A DNA stretch of 64,000 nucleotides from Lineus longissimus. Lineage: Eukaryota; Nemertea; Pilidiophora; Heteronemertea; Lineidae. The notes below the pieces were generated by a model that was not told the origin of the DNA, did no database searches, and worked only from the letters and a program-made list of their open reading frames with translations. The position numbers were made by a program, and so were the translations under genes. Of the stretch, positions 36,296-48,082 are shown piece after piece. The DNA is taken from positions 12,278,001 through 12,342,000 of the forward strand of contig NC_088314.1 of NCBI RefSeq assembly GCF_910592395.1. The letters are read 5' to 3'. Each line of letters starts with the position of its first letter. Position 1 is the first letter of the stretch.

Positions 36296-37084
36296 AGCGG
36301 CGTCTGGTGCCGTCTGATTAAACTTGCGTTTCTATTCTAGCTGAAACAGCTGTGGAAAGAAGACGAAAAAAGGAGAGATGTGTCAAAGAACGACTGCTCT
36401 GAATCGGGTATGACAGTGGACTAACGTTGTTGTCAGAGCAGGATCTGTTCACTGCGTGGGTTTGTTGTAGAGCTGACGTCAGTCTGTTGTGAACAGGTTG
36501 CGACATGAGACAGGTTGCGACATTATTGTGACAACACTAGGTCGTCCCGGCAATAGGTGGTTGTGAGGGGGTGACGCACTTGGTTGCTGGTTGCTAGCCT
36601 GCACCCGTTAGGGGTAATTCACGGTTTTGGCGTCTCATTGAGCCTCATCAGATACCAAGAAGATGACGTATACATGGGGGTCATTGGTGAATGACCGAAA
36701 GGTTTGTGCAGTGACAATCAAGCCTGCTGCGACTGGCTGTCTTACAGTGGAGACAGCAAGTCCAAGGGACAAATGGTGTGTGACTTGAGACCGTAGCCTT
36801 GTGGGGATGGCGTACAAACCCTAAAGGTGGACGTACGGTGTGCTCTACAGGAACATTGTTATAGAAATGAGATGTGTGACACAGTGAGTCATACGGGTCC
36901 CATAGTGGGGTGAGTTAGCAGTGACAGAAAAGGTAAGCTATCCAGACAGATACAGCCAGATTTGACCTGGAGGATGATACGGTTAAAATGAATGCATTGG
37001 GACGAGGTAAGGTATCATCGGGCAGGTGACTAATTAGTTCAGGAGATTTAGACCAAAAGGAGCTGTTGGGCGTAAGCGATGGAT
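36296..37084. other. Possible Penelope-like 3' flank
   Basis: Non-coding. It lies downstream of the minus-strand Penelope-like frame and may be its 3' UTR or terminal repeat. A CTGATGAGGCTCAATGAGAC stretch (minus strand, about 36630-36650) is faintly hammerhead-like but lacks a GAAA core. Confidence 0.35.
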
Positions 37085-37977
37085 CCAGTCAAGTTTGATG
37101 ATCAATTTCTTTTGCAGGGCTTCCTGAGATTCGGTGGAAGACGAATGAAGGCCAGCACATGCGCTTTGACGTCATCCAGACCCTTATGTCCCGGGGTGTT
37201 AAAGTGTCTACCCAGCGTGTCATCTGTGTTGTTTTTGGTGATGTTTCTGAAGTGCTCACATAGTCGTGTGCAGTAATTTCTTTTTGTTTGACCCACAAAC
37301 TGTAGTCCACATGTATTGCATGATAGACAGTAGATTAAATTGCTGCTTTTGCAATCCATGTTTGTCCTGGTTGTATATGTCCTGGACTTGACGTGGCTGC
37401 GAATAGAGCCAGAGGTGTCGAGACGGATACAGTATCTACACGACGCTCTAGCGCACCCTAGTCTCTGGGGGGCAGGAGGGGTGTCCGCCTTCCAGGAAGA
37501 GTTTTTGACACCCTGACCGAGTTGGATGTCGGGAGCAGGATCAGTAATCCCTAGCGGCATCCCCGGAGGAGGGGGCAGTTTCGCCCTTACTAACGAGGTT
37601 TTTGGATCTCCTGTGGCCACAAATTATTGGACCCTCTGTGTGGTTTTGGATCTAGCAAGACAGTCTAAGTTTTCTTTGATGACATTACTGGGGCCAGTGA
37701 AGCCTGGAGCAAAGGTTGTGATAAAGTAGAATGGTCATTCACCTTCGCTGGCAGTGTGCGTCTTGGGCCGTGTAGGGTAGAGGAGACTGTGTCTGTCTGG
37801 CCTTCTAGCCTTCACCACAGCACCTTCGATTAGGTCGGAAGGATATCCCCTTCTAAGGAAGTGACCCCCTAGTTCTATGGAATGGGAATCGTAATCCTCC
37901 ACTTGACTACATATGCGTCTGATGCAGAGGAATTGACCATACAGTATGCCCCTTTTACATGAAAGTGGGTGCGCCAG
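37085..37977 (-). mobile_element. Penelope-like element C-terminus with GIY-YIG nuclease
   Basis: The minus-strand reading contains the connector after reverse transcriptase (HPLSCKRGILYGQFLCIRRI ... GGHFLRRGYPSDLIEGAVVK), with one TGA inside. It continues into a 172-residue frame (37102-37620) with the C-terminal endonuclease: a cysteine cluster CARASCRYC, then LIYCLSCNTCGLQFVGQTKR and TRLCEHFRNI, GRHFNTPGHKGLDD. This order (RT thumb, Cys motif, GIY-YIG) is diagnostic of EN+ Penelope-like elements. A TAA near 37625 separates the frames, so the copy is inactive. The upstream continuation lies at 39375-39537, beyond a nested TTAA element. Confidence 0.85.
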
Positions 37978-38282
37978 TTAAAGGCCATATATCAAGGTTT
38001 TTTGCCATTTTCTGCTGTAAGACGACTTCAGAAGTGTACCTAACACTTTATACAATACAGAAAACCAAATGCAATTAGCTCCATCCATTTTGAAGATATA
38101 GCCAATTATGTGTTTGACAACTTGATTACCTAATCAGGCTAGCAACTGGCTTGTTAGAGCCAGGCGGCGGGTTCAGCAAAAGTTGTGATGTAGATCAGGT
38201 TATCTGTACATGTCATGCAATCATAAAAGCAGGAGGGCCTTAATTAATTATGCACACCTGGAAGTAATGTGTTTCATTCACT

Positions 38283-38588
38283 ATGGTGTATTGTGTGGCT
38301 CCGGATTGTGTCAAGGATAGCACAAAGAACAATCGAATGACGGATGGGACCCATTTTCATGAATTTCCAAAGCCAGTTGAACGAGAGAGGAGGAAGCTGT
38401 GGATTCGGAAGTGCAAACGTTTGGAGTGTTGGAAGCCTGGGCCTTCGGCCAAACTTTGTAGTGATCACTTTATCGATACGGATTATCACATGAAGCCGGA
38501 TATCTGCATCCAACTGAATATTAAATGCCACTTGTTAAAAACAGCTGTTCCAACCATGTCAATTGCATTTGATGCCCGAGGCTGCTGA
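38283..38588 (+). CDS. THAP-domain protein, element copy 1
   Basis: A 101-residue frame that is essentially one THAP domain. The zinc ligands are C4, C9, C59 and H62 (C-x4-C ... C-x2-H); W40 lies in RKLWIRKC, LCSDHF follows, and the closing AVPT box is at 88-91, slightly altered from the usual AVPTIF. The start ATG gives the standard MVYCVAPDC beginning at the first ligand. There is no transposase domain after it, so either a downstream exon is missing or the element encodes only a DNA-binding protein. A near-identical frame in copy 2 (51191-51496) shows that the open frame has been kept. Confidence 0.85.
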   Translation: MVYCVAPDCVKDSTKNNRMTDGTHFHEFPKPVERERRKLWIRKCKRLECWKPGPSAKLCSDHFIDTDYHMKPDICIQLNIKCHLLKTAVPTMSIAFDARGC

Positions 38589-38982
38589 GGTCGGTTGTTA
38601 TACATAATGTGTAGGCCCTATTGGGGCCTGTGATACCGCATAGTGTCTTCTTGTGTTCCAGCCATAGCAAGGTGACAGCGACACAGGTCAGTGTCAGTGA
38701 CAGCCACTGTCAATGACAGATTATTGTCATCTGACATCTAGGCCTATCTAACGTTGCACGGCATTATATCATCACGTCAAGATGATTGTGCATAATACCG
38801 TCACTTTTCAATAGTAGTTCAGCGTCATGACATAACTGGCGATACAACACTGACGAGGCGAAACAATATTGTGCAACATTAGTCTGTTCAAAAATCATAC
38901 ATGTTATGCATCTGCAACCGTCTATCAATGTCTTCTTTGCTATATCGGCAGGTCTGCCATGCAAATTGATTAACCACAAATT

Positions 38983-39135
38983 CTAATCACTTTCGTCCGA
39001 ATGATCACTCTCATTATGATCTAGTGATATTAATGGCTCAAACATGTACGGCTCAACGTTTAAATATCCTTCTGTATCGACCAAAACATCCTCAAATTCA
39101 CTGCTCTCACTCTCTGAACTGTATGCGGAAGCCAT
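38983..39135 (-). CDS. Acidic 50-residue protein, element copy 1
   Basis: Minus-strand frame from ATG 39135 to TAG 38983: MASAYSSESESSEF then EDVLVDTEGYLN, VEPYMFEPLI and a Ser/Asp/Glu-rich tail. It is conserved in copy 2 with one residue change (T to A). The MAS-S/E-rich start with a PYxFEP motif resembles N-termini of invertebrate 'P2X7-like zinc domain' proteins, as far as I recall them. It may be the first exon of a second element-encoded gene whose remainder has been lost. Confidence 0.5.
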   Translation of the reverse strand: MASAYSSESESSEFEDVLVDTEGYLNVEPYMFEPLISLDHNESDHSDESD

Positions 39136-39374
39136 CTTGCTTTGTTCTGACTGACCTGATCTACATCATCAAAAAATCCCTAGCGGCCACATGTGGAACT
39201 AATCTAAAGTTGTGTGTGGTGGGAAATTCAAGTAGTTTAAAATTGAAAATTGAAATAACTAAATAATGACTTTATTATTAGAATTTTTTTAATGTCTGGG
39301 ATCTTGTTTTTTTAACCCTCAACATATTTCATGAGTATCAAGCATGTTTTCAAACCTTGATATATGGCCTTTAA

Positions 39375-39537
39375 ATACAACAGGTAGTTGTGAGAGTCGG
39401 TTGATTTGGAGTTTAGTCCAGTCACAATTGTCCCAATGTCAATTTTGATCATGGTATCAAGGAAGCTGACCTGTTTGTCTGAGATCTCGGCAGTGAGCTT
39501 AATGCTTGGTATTCTGCTGTTGAGGTGAGTTATGAAA
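39375..39537 (-). mobile_element. Penelope-like element, upstream piece
   Basis: The minus strand reads HFITHLNSRIPSIKLTAEIS, DKQVSFLDTMIK, and ends DSHNYLL at the TTAA insertion site. This is the Penelope RT palm/thumb segment that directly precedes the piece at 37085-37977. It is truncated to the right by a family-A repeat. Confidence 0.8.
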
Positions 39538-39680
39538 TGTTCTAAGTCATGTGTTCAAAGTTTCAAGTTCATAGCTCTAGTGGTTAGGAAACGTGCAAGT
39601 GTTTTTGAAACAGGGTACAGACGACGACGACGATGGATACAGTGGTGTTGTATAGACTCCCCTACGATGAGCCAAAAATG
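39538..39680 (+). repeat. Family A 3' end
   Basis: Part of the monomer (GTTCAAAGTTTCAAGTTCAT, GGTTAGGAAACGTGC), then a GACGACGACGATGG microsatellite and CTCCCCTACGATGAGCCAAA, the same GAGCC-type end as at 8283 and 55990. Confidence 0.8.
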
Positions 39681-41456
39681 GAAATTTGGTTGTTCGCCTT
39701 CATGGAATCAGCAGTTCACCAGGTTTTAAAATGTTGTAAAAGATCAAAGTTCTATGGAACTGAAAATCTGACAGTTTGGGAGTGAAATTTGCTTTTGAAA
39801 AGTAATGCATTTGTCATTAAATCACAGCAATAGAAATGGATTTTACTCCAGAAGGTCCAGACGCATGTATCGGTTTTGGCACTTTACGGCCCAATTTGAA
39901 CCAGCCAGAAACCGATAATCGCCTCTTGTATTGCGCAGTTCGTACCTCAAATCTATAGCTGCGATGACCTAGTTTTTGCAGCACAGGAACTTAAATAAAT
40001 TACGTTATGGACCTAGGTCATTTTGAGTACTGACCCACGATCATTGACCGATCACCCGACAGGACGACATGAGCCGAGGATGATACGAACCAACACGAAC
40101 CGGGGAAAAGATGACTGGCCGTGTCCTCACCAATGACGTGTTGCCGGGCGGGCGGGGCAAACATTTATTTCATTCAGAGCAAAGGGACATTTTTTGGCCT
40201 ACATTGTACCTACGTAATTAGCAGCAGTTAACAACCCAGAAGATAATAATCCAAAGCTCCCAATAACATTAATCCAACACACAATTTCTGTACTGGGAAA
40301 CTTAACCTGCCAACCACCTACCAATGGCGGCCGAAGCAAATATCACATGCATCCTCGCAGCTAGTTCAATCTAGAATCTGCATCTGCTTTTCCCTACGCT
40401 ATTCACCACGCTATCTTTTCATTTGATTTGAAATCAGGGTCGACCACCTGCGTCCCATTTTGATTAGAATCAGCCGGTTTTAAATGAGTCAGTCTTATCA
40501 GTCGTAAGGGGATGGCTAATTAGCAAGTTGATTTACATACACTTTACCAAGTCAATTTCACACAGTTGGAAATAACTTTTGAAACAAAAATTATTATATA
40601 GTTAAGATAGATTGTAGGTCCTTGTACAATATGGGTAGGTGCAAGAGAACATTTCTTTAGAATGTATGATATTATTAGACAAATCATGTGAAAAAGTAAA
40701 GTTTCTTAAAAAGGCAAGAAATGATGCTGCAACCAAACAAAAGGCAATCAGTGATAGCATCAACCATATAATAACACTGACATGATAAAAAGCATTGTTA
40801 GTTACCAACATCATTGTAAAATTAGGGAAAATGTATTAACTTGGCCAGAAAGCAGCTATGTGAACAGGGGAAAAAACTCTTTGGAACAGCTATCATTTGT
40901 GGTCAATTATAAATTGGAGTAGTCCAGCTCTCTATTATGGCTCCAATCTTGACACTAGAGGCGCTGAATTTGTTCCTTACAATGCCTCTAGAACTATTAA
41001 GTTGCCACCATTTGAAAAGCAGTACCGTGGATGTAGATCAGGAAATAATCTTTCTTATTGCTGTGAGGCGATCGTAACACAACTAAGCCCGCGATGCCCT
41101 ACGCTGCGTTTGTAGTTCTCCATACAATCACCTTAAAATCAACTAGGAAGTGTCAGATTTTATTTATAAAGATCATATTTTGTTATTTATCAATTAAAAA
41201 AAAAGTTTCATGAGAGAAGGTAGCACTAATTGGGTTTGAATAAGGTTAACAGTCTGAACTGGCAACACAGTTTATGAGTTTATGGTTACATGGATGAACT
41301 GAGCACAATTGATAATTATTGCTCCTCAAATGAATATCTATTTCATCTGAGGAAAGCTGTTTGCCAGAGGTAGCATGTTATGCAAATTATATCACAAAGG
41401 GGAGCCATTCTATGTATGGTAGATGATGGGTCCCATTCAAATAAAAGTCAAAACTC
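39681..41456. other. ATG7 intron, no gene seen
   Basis: No frame with recognisable content and no clear repeat. Confidence 0.5.
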
Positions 41457-41598
41457 ACCAAATTGCAAGAAACACGCATTGATCACAGGTCTCTCATCAA
41501 TTGTAATATATCCATCACAAATATGAAACCAAATTGCAAGAAACACGCATTGATCACATATCTCTTATAAGTTGTAATATATCCATCACAAATATGTA
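41457..41598. repeat. 71 bp tandem duplication
   Basis: ACCAAATTGCAAGAAACACG begins at 41457 and again at 41528. The units differ at a few positions. Confidence 0.9.
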
Positions 41599-42159
41599 AC
41601 TTGTGTAATCCACAATAGTGCGATAATTCTCCATGTAACATGGTACCTTTTATTCCTTGATGTCTTACCACCGTGTATCACATCGCTGCCCAAAGACAGA
41701 TGACAGCCACTACGGTTTGAAAACGGAAAAATGCATCACTGGATGGAAGCACTTTTGTCATTGCTTTCAGCAAGTCTAGTCAGTAGTCTGTTCAAGAACT
41801 GAGACTTGCCCCTGGACATGAAATGGGCCACCCTCTACCTTCTGCATTGTACACTGACTTGTGCATCTAAGTGGACATGGTCAAATGCGTATGTCGTATG
41901 CTCATAGGCTACCCTAACGGTGTGTAACTATGCACCTTCTACAAGAAAACCAATTCATCAACAAAAACCAGTCCAGTACAAACAAGTTGGTTGGTTGATT
42001 GGTATTACATAATCACTGCTCACCAAAGGAGACGAAGGTAAGTGACATGACTGTGACCAACAGAGCATTTAAAAGCCCTCATGAAATGATCAACTTTTGT
42101 TCACAAGCGGTTAAACGCTGGATGTTCTATTGTTCTAGTCAAATAGCTAGTCGGTGTAT

Positions 42160-42192
42160 GTGAGTGAGTGAGTGAGTGAGTGAGTGAGTGAG
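42160..42192 (+). repeat. (TGAG)n microsatellite
   Basis: About eight uninterrupted TGAG units. Confidence 0.95.
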
Positions 42193-42479
42193 CAAGATTA
42201 GAGATGGCCATGCAATCTCAGACAAATGTCGATGTCAAGAGATAACAATGGGCTACTAAGTTGTATCATCTGCTCCCCATCTTCAGCCGATTTATATCCA
42301 AACTCCCCATGCTTGATGGGCCACACGCCACGCGCGTTGGTGACTTTGACCCGTTATTTTCACCGGTGTGACTGCGCTCGCAAATCAACAATTCATGGGC
42401 GCTACATTGATGGCGTTGAGGGCGTTCTCGGGACCGCAAGGTTCTTCTTTTGCATGTGTAGAGCATTTTTGATTGTAAC

Positions 42480-44025
42480 AAGAGGCCCAAAGGGCCTGGC
42501 GCTCAGCTGGATGACCTAATAACATAGGACTGAGGGTGTAAAGTAGTAAATATCGGCTTTATACTACTGTTAGAAGGTCAAGAGAACACGTTATACCACT
42601 AAAATTTCCAATGCAGAGCTGCCAGCTGGATGAAATATGACTGAACTAATCATCCATGGTATGTAAATGTTACAGGAGGCAACGGAAGATATCCCTAGTT
42701 CAGTATGTTGTTTCGGTAGCTTTACAGACAAGAAATGTCAGAGAGGATGTGACTTCTCCATGGACAACTGTAGTATGTCCAGGCTGGGTTGTACAGCACA
42801 ACCAAGGATACAAAATGTTGTCTGTAATCGAGAGGTATCCTGATAACAGAGGTAAAAATAAATAGAAATGACCAGTTTGGGACTAACACCACTGTCTTTT
42901 TTTTAAAAATAAGGTAGAGATTACAGGAGTCAACAAAATTAACTTTATTGAGAGAAATTGACCTGTCCTGCATGTGATTGGAATTTACAAAGGGTAGTTT
43001 TTCATGACATTGTGCTCTACTGCGTATCCCTAGTGAGTCGATCTGGAACCATTTCTTTTTTATTTAGACCAGCGATGACGTCATTTCTGGTGATTCCCTA
43101 CGTTGTCCAATGAGCGCTTTTTAAAGTGTGCCATTTGGCATGCATTAGCAAGCAATGTGTTTTATCAGCGCTGCCAATTGCCGAAAAGAATGCCGTAGCT
43201 CCGTCAACTTTGAATCAATTTTTATGGGAGTAACATTGCTTGGAATGTCTACTTTTTACTCATGTAGGAATCGTAGTACTAAAAACTAAAATGCAAACAG
43301 AATCATGCCGATTCATTGCACATACTGTTGGAATTCTCCACTTCAAAATAATTCGCGAACAGAGCGTACACTTCTAATATCGTTTTCACAGAAATGTGGC
43401 CAAATTTTCAAGAACTAATTTCTGAAAGTAGTCCCTAAAGACCTTATGACTACCCACCGAAAGGAACTAGTGATAATATCGCCTAATTGACTTCTTTTTA
43501 GCAGAAAATTGGTTACCGTGTTGCAAAATCAATCTTTAGACTTTAGACTTTAGACTGGTCACAGTGGGTATGCTGAAATATAGCCTGGTTTCTTGGCCAA
43601 TTCCATGCGCAGAATACAACTGCGCAACTATACGTCATAGCACGGGCTTTTGAATCGTCAAAAATTCAGTTAAATGTGCCTGTAGCGCCAACTGGCGGTG
43701 AAAACTAAACTAATTCTATGACAAGTAAAAATGAAAAATTATCAAAAAATATTCGGCCAGATGTGAAAACAATATTTCCTCTGTAGACCGAGGTATAAAG
43801 GTATGAAGTTTAAACTTCCCGATGACCTCATTCGCTTAATGTAGGTCGGATCGCGCTGATTTTTGGCTTCTGACTTCATCTAGGGTTACGCCTAATTTAG
43901 CAGCGTCAACGAAGTGCCTAGGCCTTGCGGTTACAAAATGCCCAAAAGTTACACGAAAAGAAGGACAGCCACCATTCTCTTAGTAATATTACCAGCTTCG
44001 CTGACTTTGTCAGCTGAGCTAAAAA
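42480..44025 (+). mobile_element. Family D element, copy 2
   Basis: The 5' end is AAGAGGCCCAAAGGGCCTGG then CGCTCAGCTG. The 3' hairpin AGCTTCGCTGACTTTGTCAG (from 43994) is completed by CTGAGCT and A5. It shares with copy 1 the block TTTAGACCAGCGATGACGTC (from about 43064) through ACCTTATGACTACC (about 43455). That block includes a short ATG-initiated frame (MPIHCTYC...) conserved in both copies but too short to judge. Confidence 0.7.
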
Positions 44026-44460
44026 GTAGTCTCGCGCAGCCAGACCTTCTTCACTTATTAGTCTGGCGCAAGCCAGGCGTTCTTTGTACTAGACGTTTTC
44101 CACCACAGTGTATCTGGCCGGAAGAAACACTGCGCAAGATTACCTTGAGCTGGAGCTAAGAATACATTATGCGAATGAGCATACTTCCTCATTGAGTTTT
44201 CCCAGATATAGCCTAATACCATTAGGCCCTGTGTGGTGGCGCTTAGGTGGCCGCTGTTTCAAGAGAGTGAGTGGTTGAGTCACTCTAGAAGCTTCTTGGT
44301 CATAACAAAGGACGGACCTTACCAAAATTACTTACATTTTCGTATTCCTACAATGAAACACCTAATACTGAAACCACAAACCACTGAAGACCTAATACTG
44401 CAGAGACCTGATACTGAAACCACAATGAAAGACATGATACTGACCTAATACTGAAACCAC
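44026..44460. other. Short degenerate repeats, no gene
   Basis: From about 44350 it contains irregular copies of CCTAATACTGAAACCAC, a short local minisatellite. Confidence 0.6.
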
Positions 44461-45401
44461 GACTGCTTTAAGAGAGACTGGCATCATGCCCCTGCGAAAT
44501 GAATTTTACCTTAGGTGGATTTTGTTGGAAATAGCTGGAATTTGCAGCTCTTGGCTGGAATAAGCTGACACTTTGAATTTAGAGAGTTTCATCGAAAAGT
44601 TATAGCTGGCAAAGGCTGACAAAAACTGGAACTTTATCCATGGGGTGGAAATTCTTGGTATTTTCTGGTTTTTTCCTTTTCGTAAAAGTTCCAGTGCTGG
44701 AAATCTCTGTCACTTTACTATGAGATTGTCAAAAGCTGGGATTAGCTGGAAATTTCAAATTCGATGTTTCTGACAATTGTTGGAAAAAGCTGGCATTTGC
44801 TGGCATTATGCAAATTGCTATTATGTTATGCAATTCTATCATGTGGTCTTATCACCTGACCTATCCCATGATGCATTACACCTCAGACAGGAACCAGTAG
44901 GTTTGAATTTCAAGTCAAACAAAGAAATCATGTGGGAGCTCTTCTTATTTCTTGATTTTTACCCCGAATTCGATATCAAGATATCCAAAGTTTACACAAA
45001 TTGAATTGGAACACATAAGGATTCAAATGAATGCCAAAAGGGTAATCTGGACAGGCCTTGAGGTTGTTTTTTTAGCATATGAAGAAGCCTGAATCAGTGC
45101 ATGTGCTGTAAGCCTGTATTATTGTATGCATGATCGTGGACCCGGACGGTATCATAACTGTAAAATTTTGCATGGGAGATGTCCACAGCTCATGACTCAT
45201 GTAAGTGATGGAGTCAATCAACAGTCGGCTTGCTCCATCATTCTTTTCAAGGCCGTGCAGTGATGTTATTTGGACATCCATTTTGGACGTCAGGCCCCGT
45301 CTTTAACCCTGCCCTCCAGACATCAAAGTGACAGAGTGTGCTATGTGTGGTTAACATCATGTTGATGTCACGGTATCCAGTTAAAACGGCACCTCTTTTT
45401 T

Positions 45402-45595
45402 ATTTGGCTCACCTTGTGAGCCTATGCGATGATGTGGCGTCCATTGTCGGTTGCGGCCGTATTGTAAGCGCGGCACGTTTCGTAAAGTCTGGACTTAAAA
45501 TTGGTACACATATGTTCCAATGGGCCCTGGGGCAATTCACACCAATCTGGTCAATCCATGATCCTCAAACTTACGAGCCTAATATTACAGTGTGA
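45402..45595 (-). repeat. Family A 3' end, reversed
   Basis: Read on the minus strand it gives GTGTACCAATTTTAAGTCC, ACGAAACGTGCC, GACAATGGACGCCACATCAT and a hairpin GGCTCACAAGGTGAGCC at the end. It is inside the inverted-repeat element. Confidence 0.75.
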
Positions 45596-45810
45596 ATACT
45601 TTGCACTATCTATATTATTAAACGAGAGGCAAAATTTTCCTGTCAGTGATTGTCAATGACGTCATCGTATCAACTGATCACAATTAGCTAAGATGTAAAT
45701 GACGTGCTGCCTCCAGGATGGGCATTGAGTCCTGACGACGCCAGTCGGCATTGACGAGCACTCCAACCCAGGTCATGTGGCAACTTAAACCATCGATCTG
45801 CAATGGGGAA

Positions 45811-45832
45811 GTGTCCGCCTGGCAGAGGTGTC
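45811..45832 (-). repeat. Tigger subterminal scrap
   Basis: These 22 bases are the exact reverse complement of 26621-26642, the subterminal GGACACCT-rich part of the Tigger element. It marks a second, mostly lost copy. Confidence 0.7.
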
Positions 45833-47194
45833 TGCAAGGAGCCTCTGAGTGAAGCAATAATCTTACGTTTTATATGATGGGCCTCTTATGCTCGTGTAAG
45901 TCCATTCAACACACACCAAGAATGATATTTACATTATAACAGTGTGACAAGATTGTGTCAGAAAACTAAGGGATTAGGTCAGTGGCATATGCTCAAAACT
46001 TGATAATGCCACAGCAATCATGTTTGCAAGTAACATAAATCACTTGTTTGCAAAGATAATTTCAGGTGCCCGCAACAAGAACTGGTCATCCTAGCAAACT
46101 CTGTTGGAAGCAAAATCAACCTGCAACCTTTAATCATATTTCTTTGTGACAGAAATTGCTTGTTTGCAGTTATAATTGCAGATGCCATCAAAATTGAATT
46201 AGAATTGGAAATCGCACGGCCAGGGATCAAGCAAAATCAACATGCAATCATGTTTGCATGTGAAAAATTGCCAGTCTGTGGTGATAATCGCAGGTGCGTG
46301 TGACAAGATTGCAATCAGCAAAGTCAAAACCAAGCGATTATCGGTTTTACTCCACGACAAGAGATCTTCTTGTTGCATATCACAACGATTCTAATCATAG
46401 TCACTGTTGAGTGACAAAAAACGCCTGTTAATTAGTGTGCAGCGCTCTGTTCGATTCAAACGTAGAGGTGGTCACATGCTCAATATTAAATTTCCAGCTA
46501 ATGTCAACAAATGCCAGCTATTTCCAATATATGACAACCCTGACATTGGTAAATGAGCTCGAAGGTTTGGGTCCAGCCCGGTCGCATACTGAATTCTTAA
46601 TTTCCAGCTAATGTCAACAAATGTCAGCTATTTCCAATAGATGACAGCAAATGACAATCCTGAGGATACAGTCGCATTCCTCGTTGCATGCTGAATTTGT
46701 AATTTCCAGCTAATGTCAACTAATGCCAGCTATTTCCAATAAATGACAGCCCTGACATTCCTCGTTGCATGCTGAATTTGTAATTTCCAGCTAATGTCAA
46801 CTAATGCCAGCTATTTCCAATAAATGACAGCCCCGACATAGATAAATCAGCTGGAAGGCCTGGGTCCAGATTTTTCCACCTAATTCCAGCTCTGGAAATT
46901 AGGTTCCAGCTAATGCCAGGTTATGCCAGCTTTTCCCAGAGCTGGCATTTTCTGGCACTGCCATTTACCAAAATACCGCCAAACTCCAGCCCTGACCTTT
47001 TCTGAAATTTCCAGCTAATTCCAGCCTCCTGGCAAGGAAAAATAGTTTGGAATTAGGTGGAAATTCCCAGCTTTTGCCGACAATTTCCAGTCGAATTTCG
47101 CAGGGGTGTCTCTCTTAAAGCACAGTCAACAGACACCACTCACACTCAGAAACCACAAATTCAGAACCTTCTAGCTCAAATGGAAATGAAATGT

Positions 47195-47320
47195 GCCACC
47201 TATCGGTGATTTAGCGAACTGTGAGCTCTGTGACCTTGAAAAGTAAGTCAAATCGAAAACCGTATGATATGTGATGTATCCTTGCTGGGAGTACCTACCT
47301 ACTTTTTTTCTCAAAATCAA
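47195..47320 (+). repeat. Family A monomer fragment
   Basis: Carries GTGCCACCTATCGGTGATTT, CTGTGACCTTGAAAAGTAAG and ATGTGATGTATCCTTGCTGG only. Confidence 0.8.
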
Positions 47321-47651
47321 ACAATCAAACCCTGCAACATTAAAAAAAAGCCAATAGGGAAATAATAGACAATTCCAACCGTATGCCGCAAACGGAATCA
47401 AAATTTGTAAATCTTATGCGGAGCTACAAATTATTTTAGATGTTGATATTAAAGCTGAACTGCATGCACAAAATCAGAGCGTCCCATGCGGCAATAGTAA
47501 GAAATTCAAACTATCGAAAGGTCCTTCTGAATACGGTCTGAAACATGATAGACCTCCAATGCTTCGATGCGCTTGATTTCACAAACCAGCAAGCCACAGG
47601 ATGATGCGGACAGTCTCGGAGAATTATGGAAGAGAAAAAAATCAAATTCTT

Positions 47652-47712
47652 CTCCAGGGATTCGAATTCGGGCTCAGAATACGAACGCTCTAACCGTCTG
47701 AGCTAGGGGGGC
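47652..47712 (-). ncRNA. tRNA-like sequence, left arm
   Basis: The minus strand starts GCCCCCCTAGCTCAGACGGT, TAGAGCG (a good A box, TAGCTCAGACGGTTAGAGCG) and ends CGAATTCGAATCCC (B box). The anticodon arm is degenerate and short, so it is not a standard tRNA gene. A T7 run about 15 nt downstream could terminate Pol III. It is likely a tRNA-derived SINE head or pseudo-tRNA. Confidence 0.5.
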
Positions 47713-48007
47713 TTTCTTGTGAACTGCTGCCAGCAAATATATCTTATATGAATGGCGATTATGCTTTATTTTTGAGAGATGAACCAGAAATTTTCTCAAG
47801 TACACGTAATAGAAGAAGATACCAAGACAAAGGTGAACATTGCTAAGAGAAAACATAGACTCTGCATACATAATCACGCACAGCAAAGAAAAATGACTTT
47901 CTTCCTGCAGTTGCCCACTGGAAGCCGCTCAAAGATGTTGAAAAAAGATTACACACAAATGTTTGCACATTCTATAAAGGCGTATAAAACGACAGGCATT
48001 TTAAGCA

Positions 48008-48082
48008 GCCCAGTGGCCTTGAGGATAAGAGTGTTGGCAAATAAAATCAGAGGTCTCGAGTTCGAGTCCCGATGAGAGGACC
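48008..48082 (+). ncRNA. tRNA-like sequence, right arm
   Basis: Contains GGCCTTGAGGATAAGAGTG (weak A box), then GGTCTCGAGTTCGAGTCCC (good B box), ending GATGAGAGGACC with TTTATTTTTTT just downstream. Acceptor pairing is poor. It is the mirror partner of the left-arm sequence but much diverged from it. Confidence 0.45.

Larger units (their letters stand above)
37982..39370 (+). mobile_element. Kolobok-like TTAA element with THAP gene, copy 1
   Basis: TIRs are AGGCCATATATCAAGGTTT at the left and its reverse complement at the right, flanked by TTAA (37978-37981 and 39371-39374). Length is 1389 bp. It carries a plus-strand THAP protein and a minus-strand acidic 50-residue frame. It has split the Penelope-like element: matching PLE coding sequence lies on both sides. 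TTAA duplications and THAP domains are both features of the Kolobok superfamily; piggyBac also uses TTAA but has different termini. Confidence 0.85.
44461..47126. mobile_element. 2.7 kb inverted-repeat element rich in CCAGCT motifs
   Basis: The ends are GACTGCTTTAAGAGAGAC (44461-44478) and GTCTCTCTTAAAGC (47108-47121), followed inward on both sides by CCCCTGCGAAAT and its reverse complement and then AGGTGGA-type sequence. The left 330 bp are dense in AGCTGG/GCTGG; the right 640 bp are dense in CCAGCT. On the right, four direct repeats begin TTTCCAGCTAATGTCAAC at about 46491, 46601, 46703 and 46783. No transposase is seen. The centre contains other repeats (family A reversed, a Tigger scrap). 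It could be a foldback or hAT-like element; the superfamily is unknown. Confidence 0.65.

Noticed and set aside
36620-36655. Hammerhead-like CTGATGAGGC on the minus strand near the Penelope element
   Set aside because: No GAAA core and no stem III; does not meet the motif.
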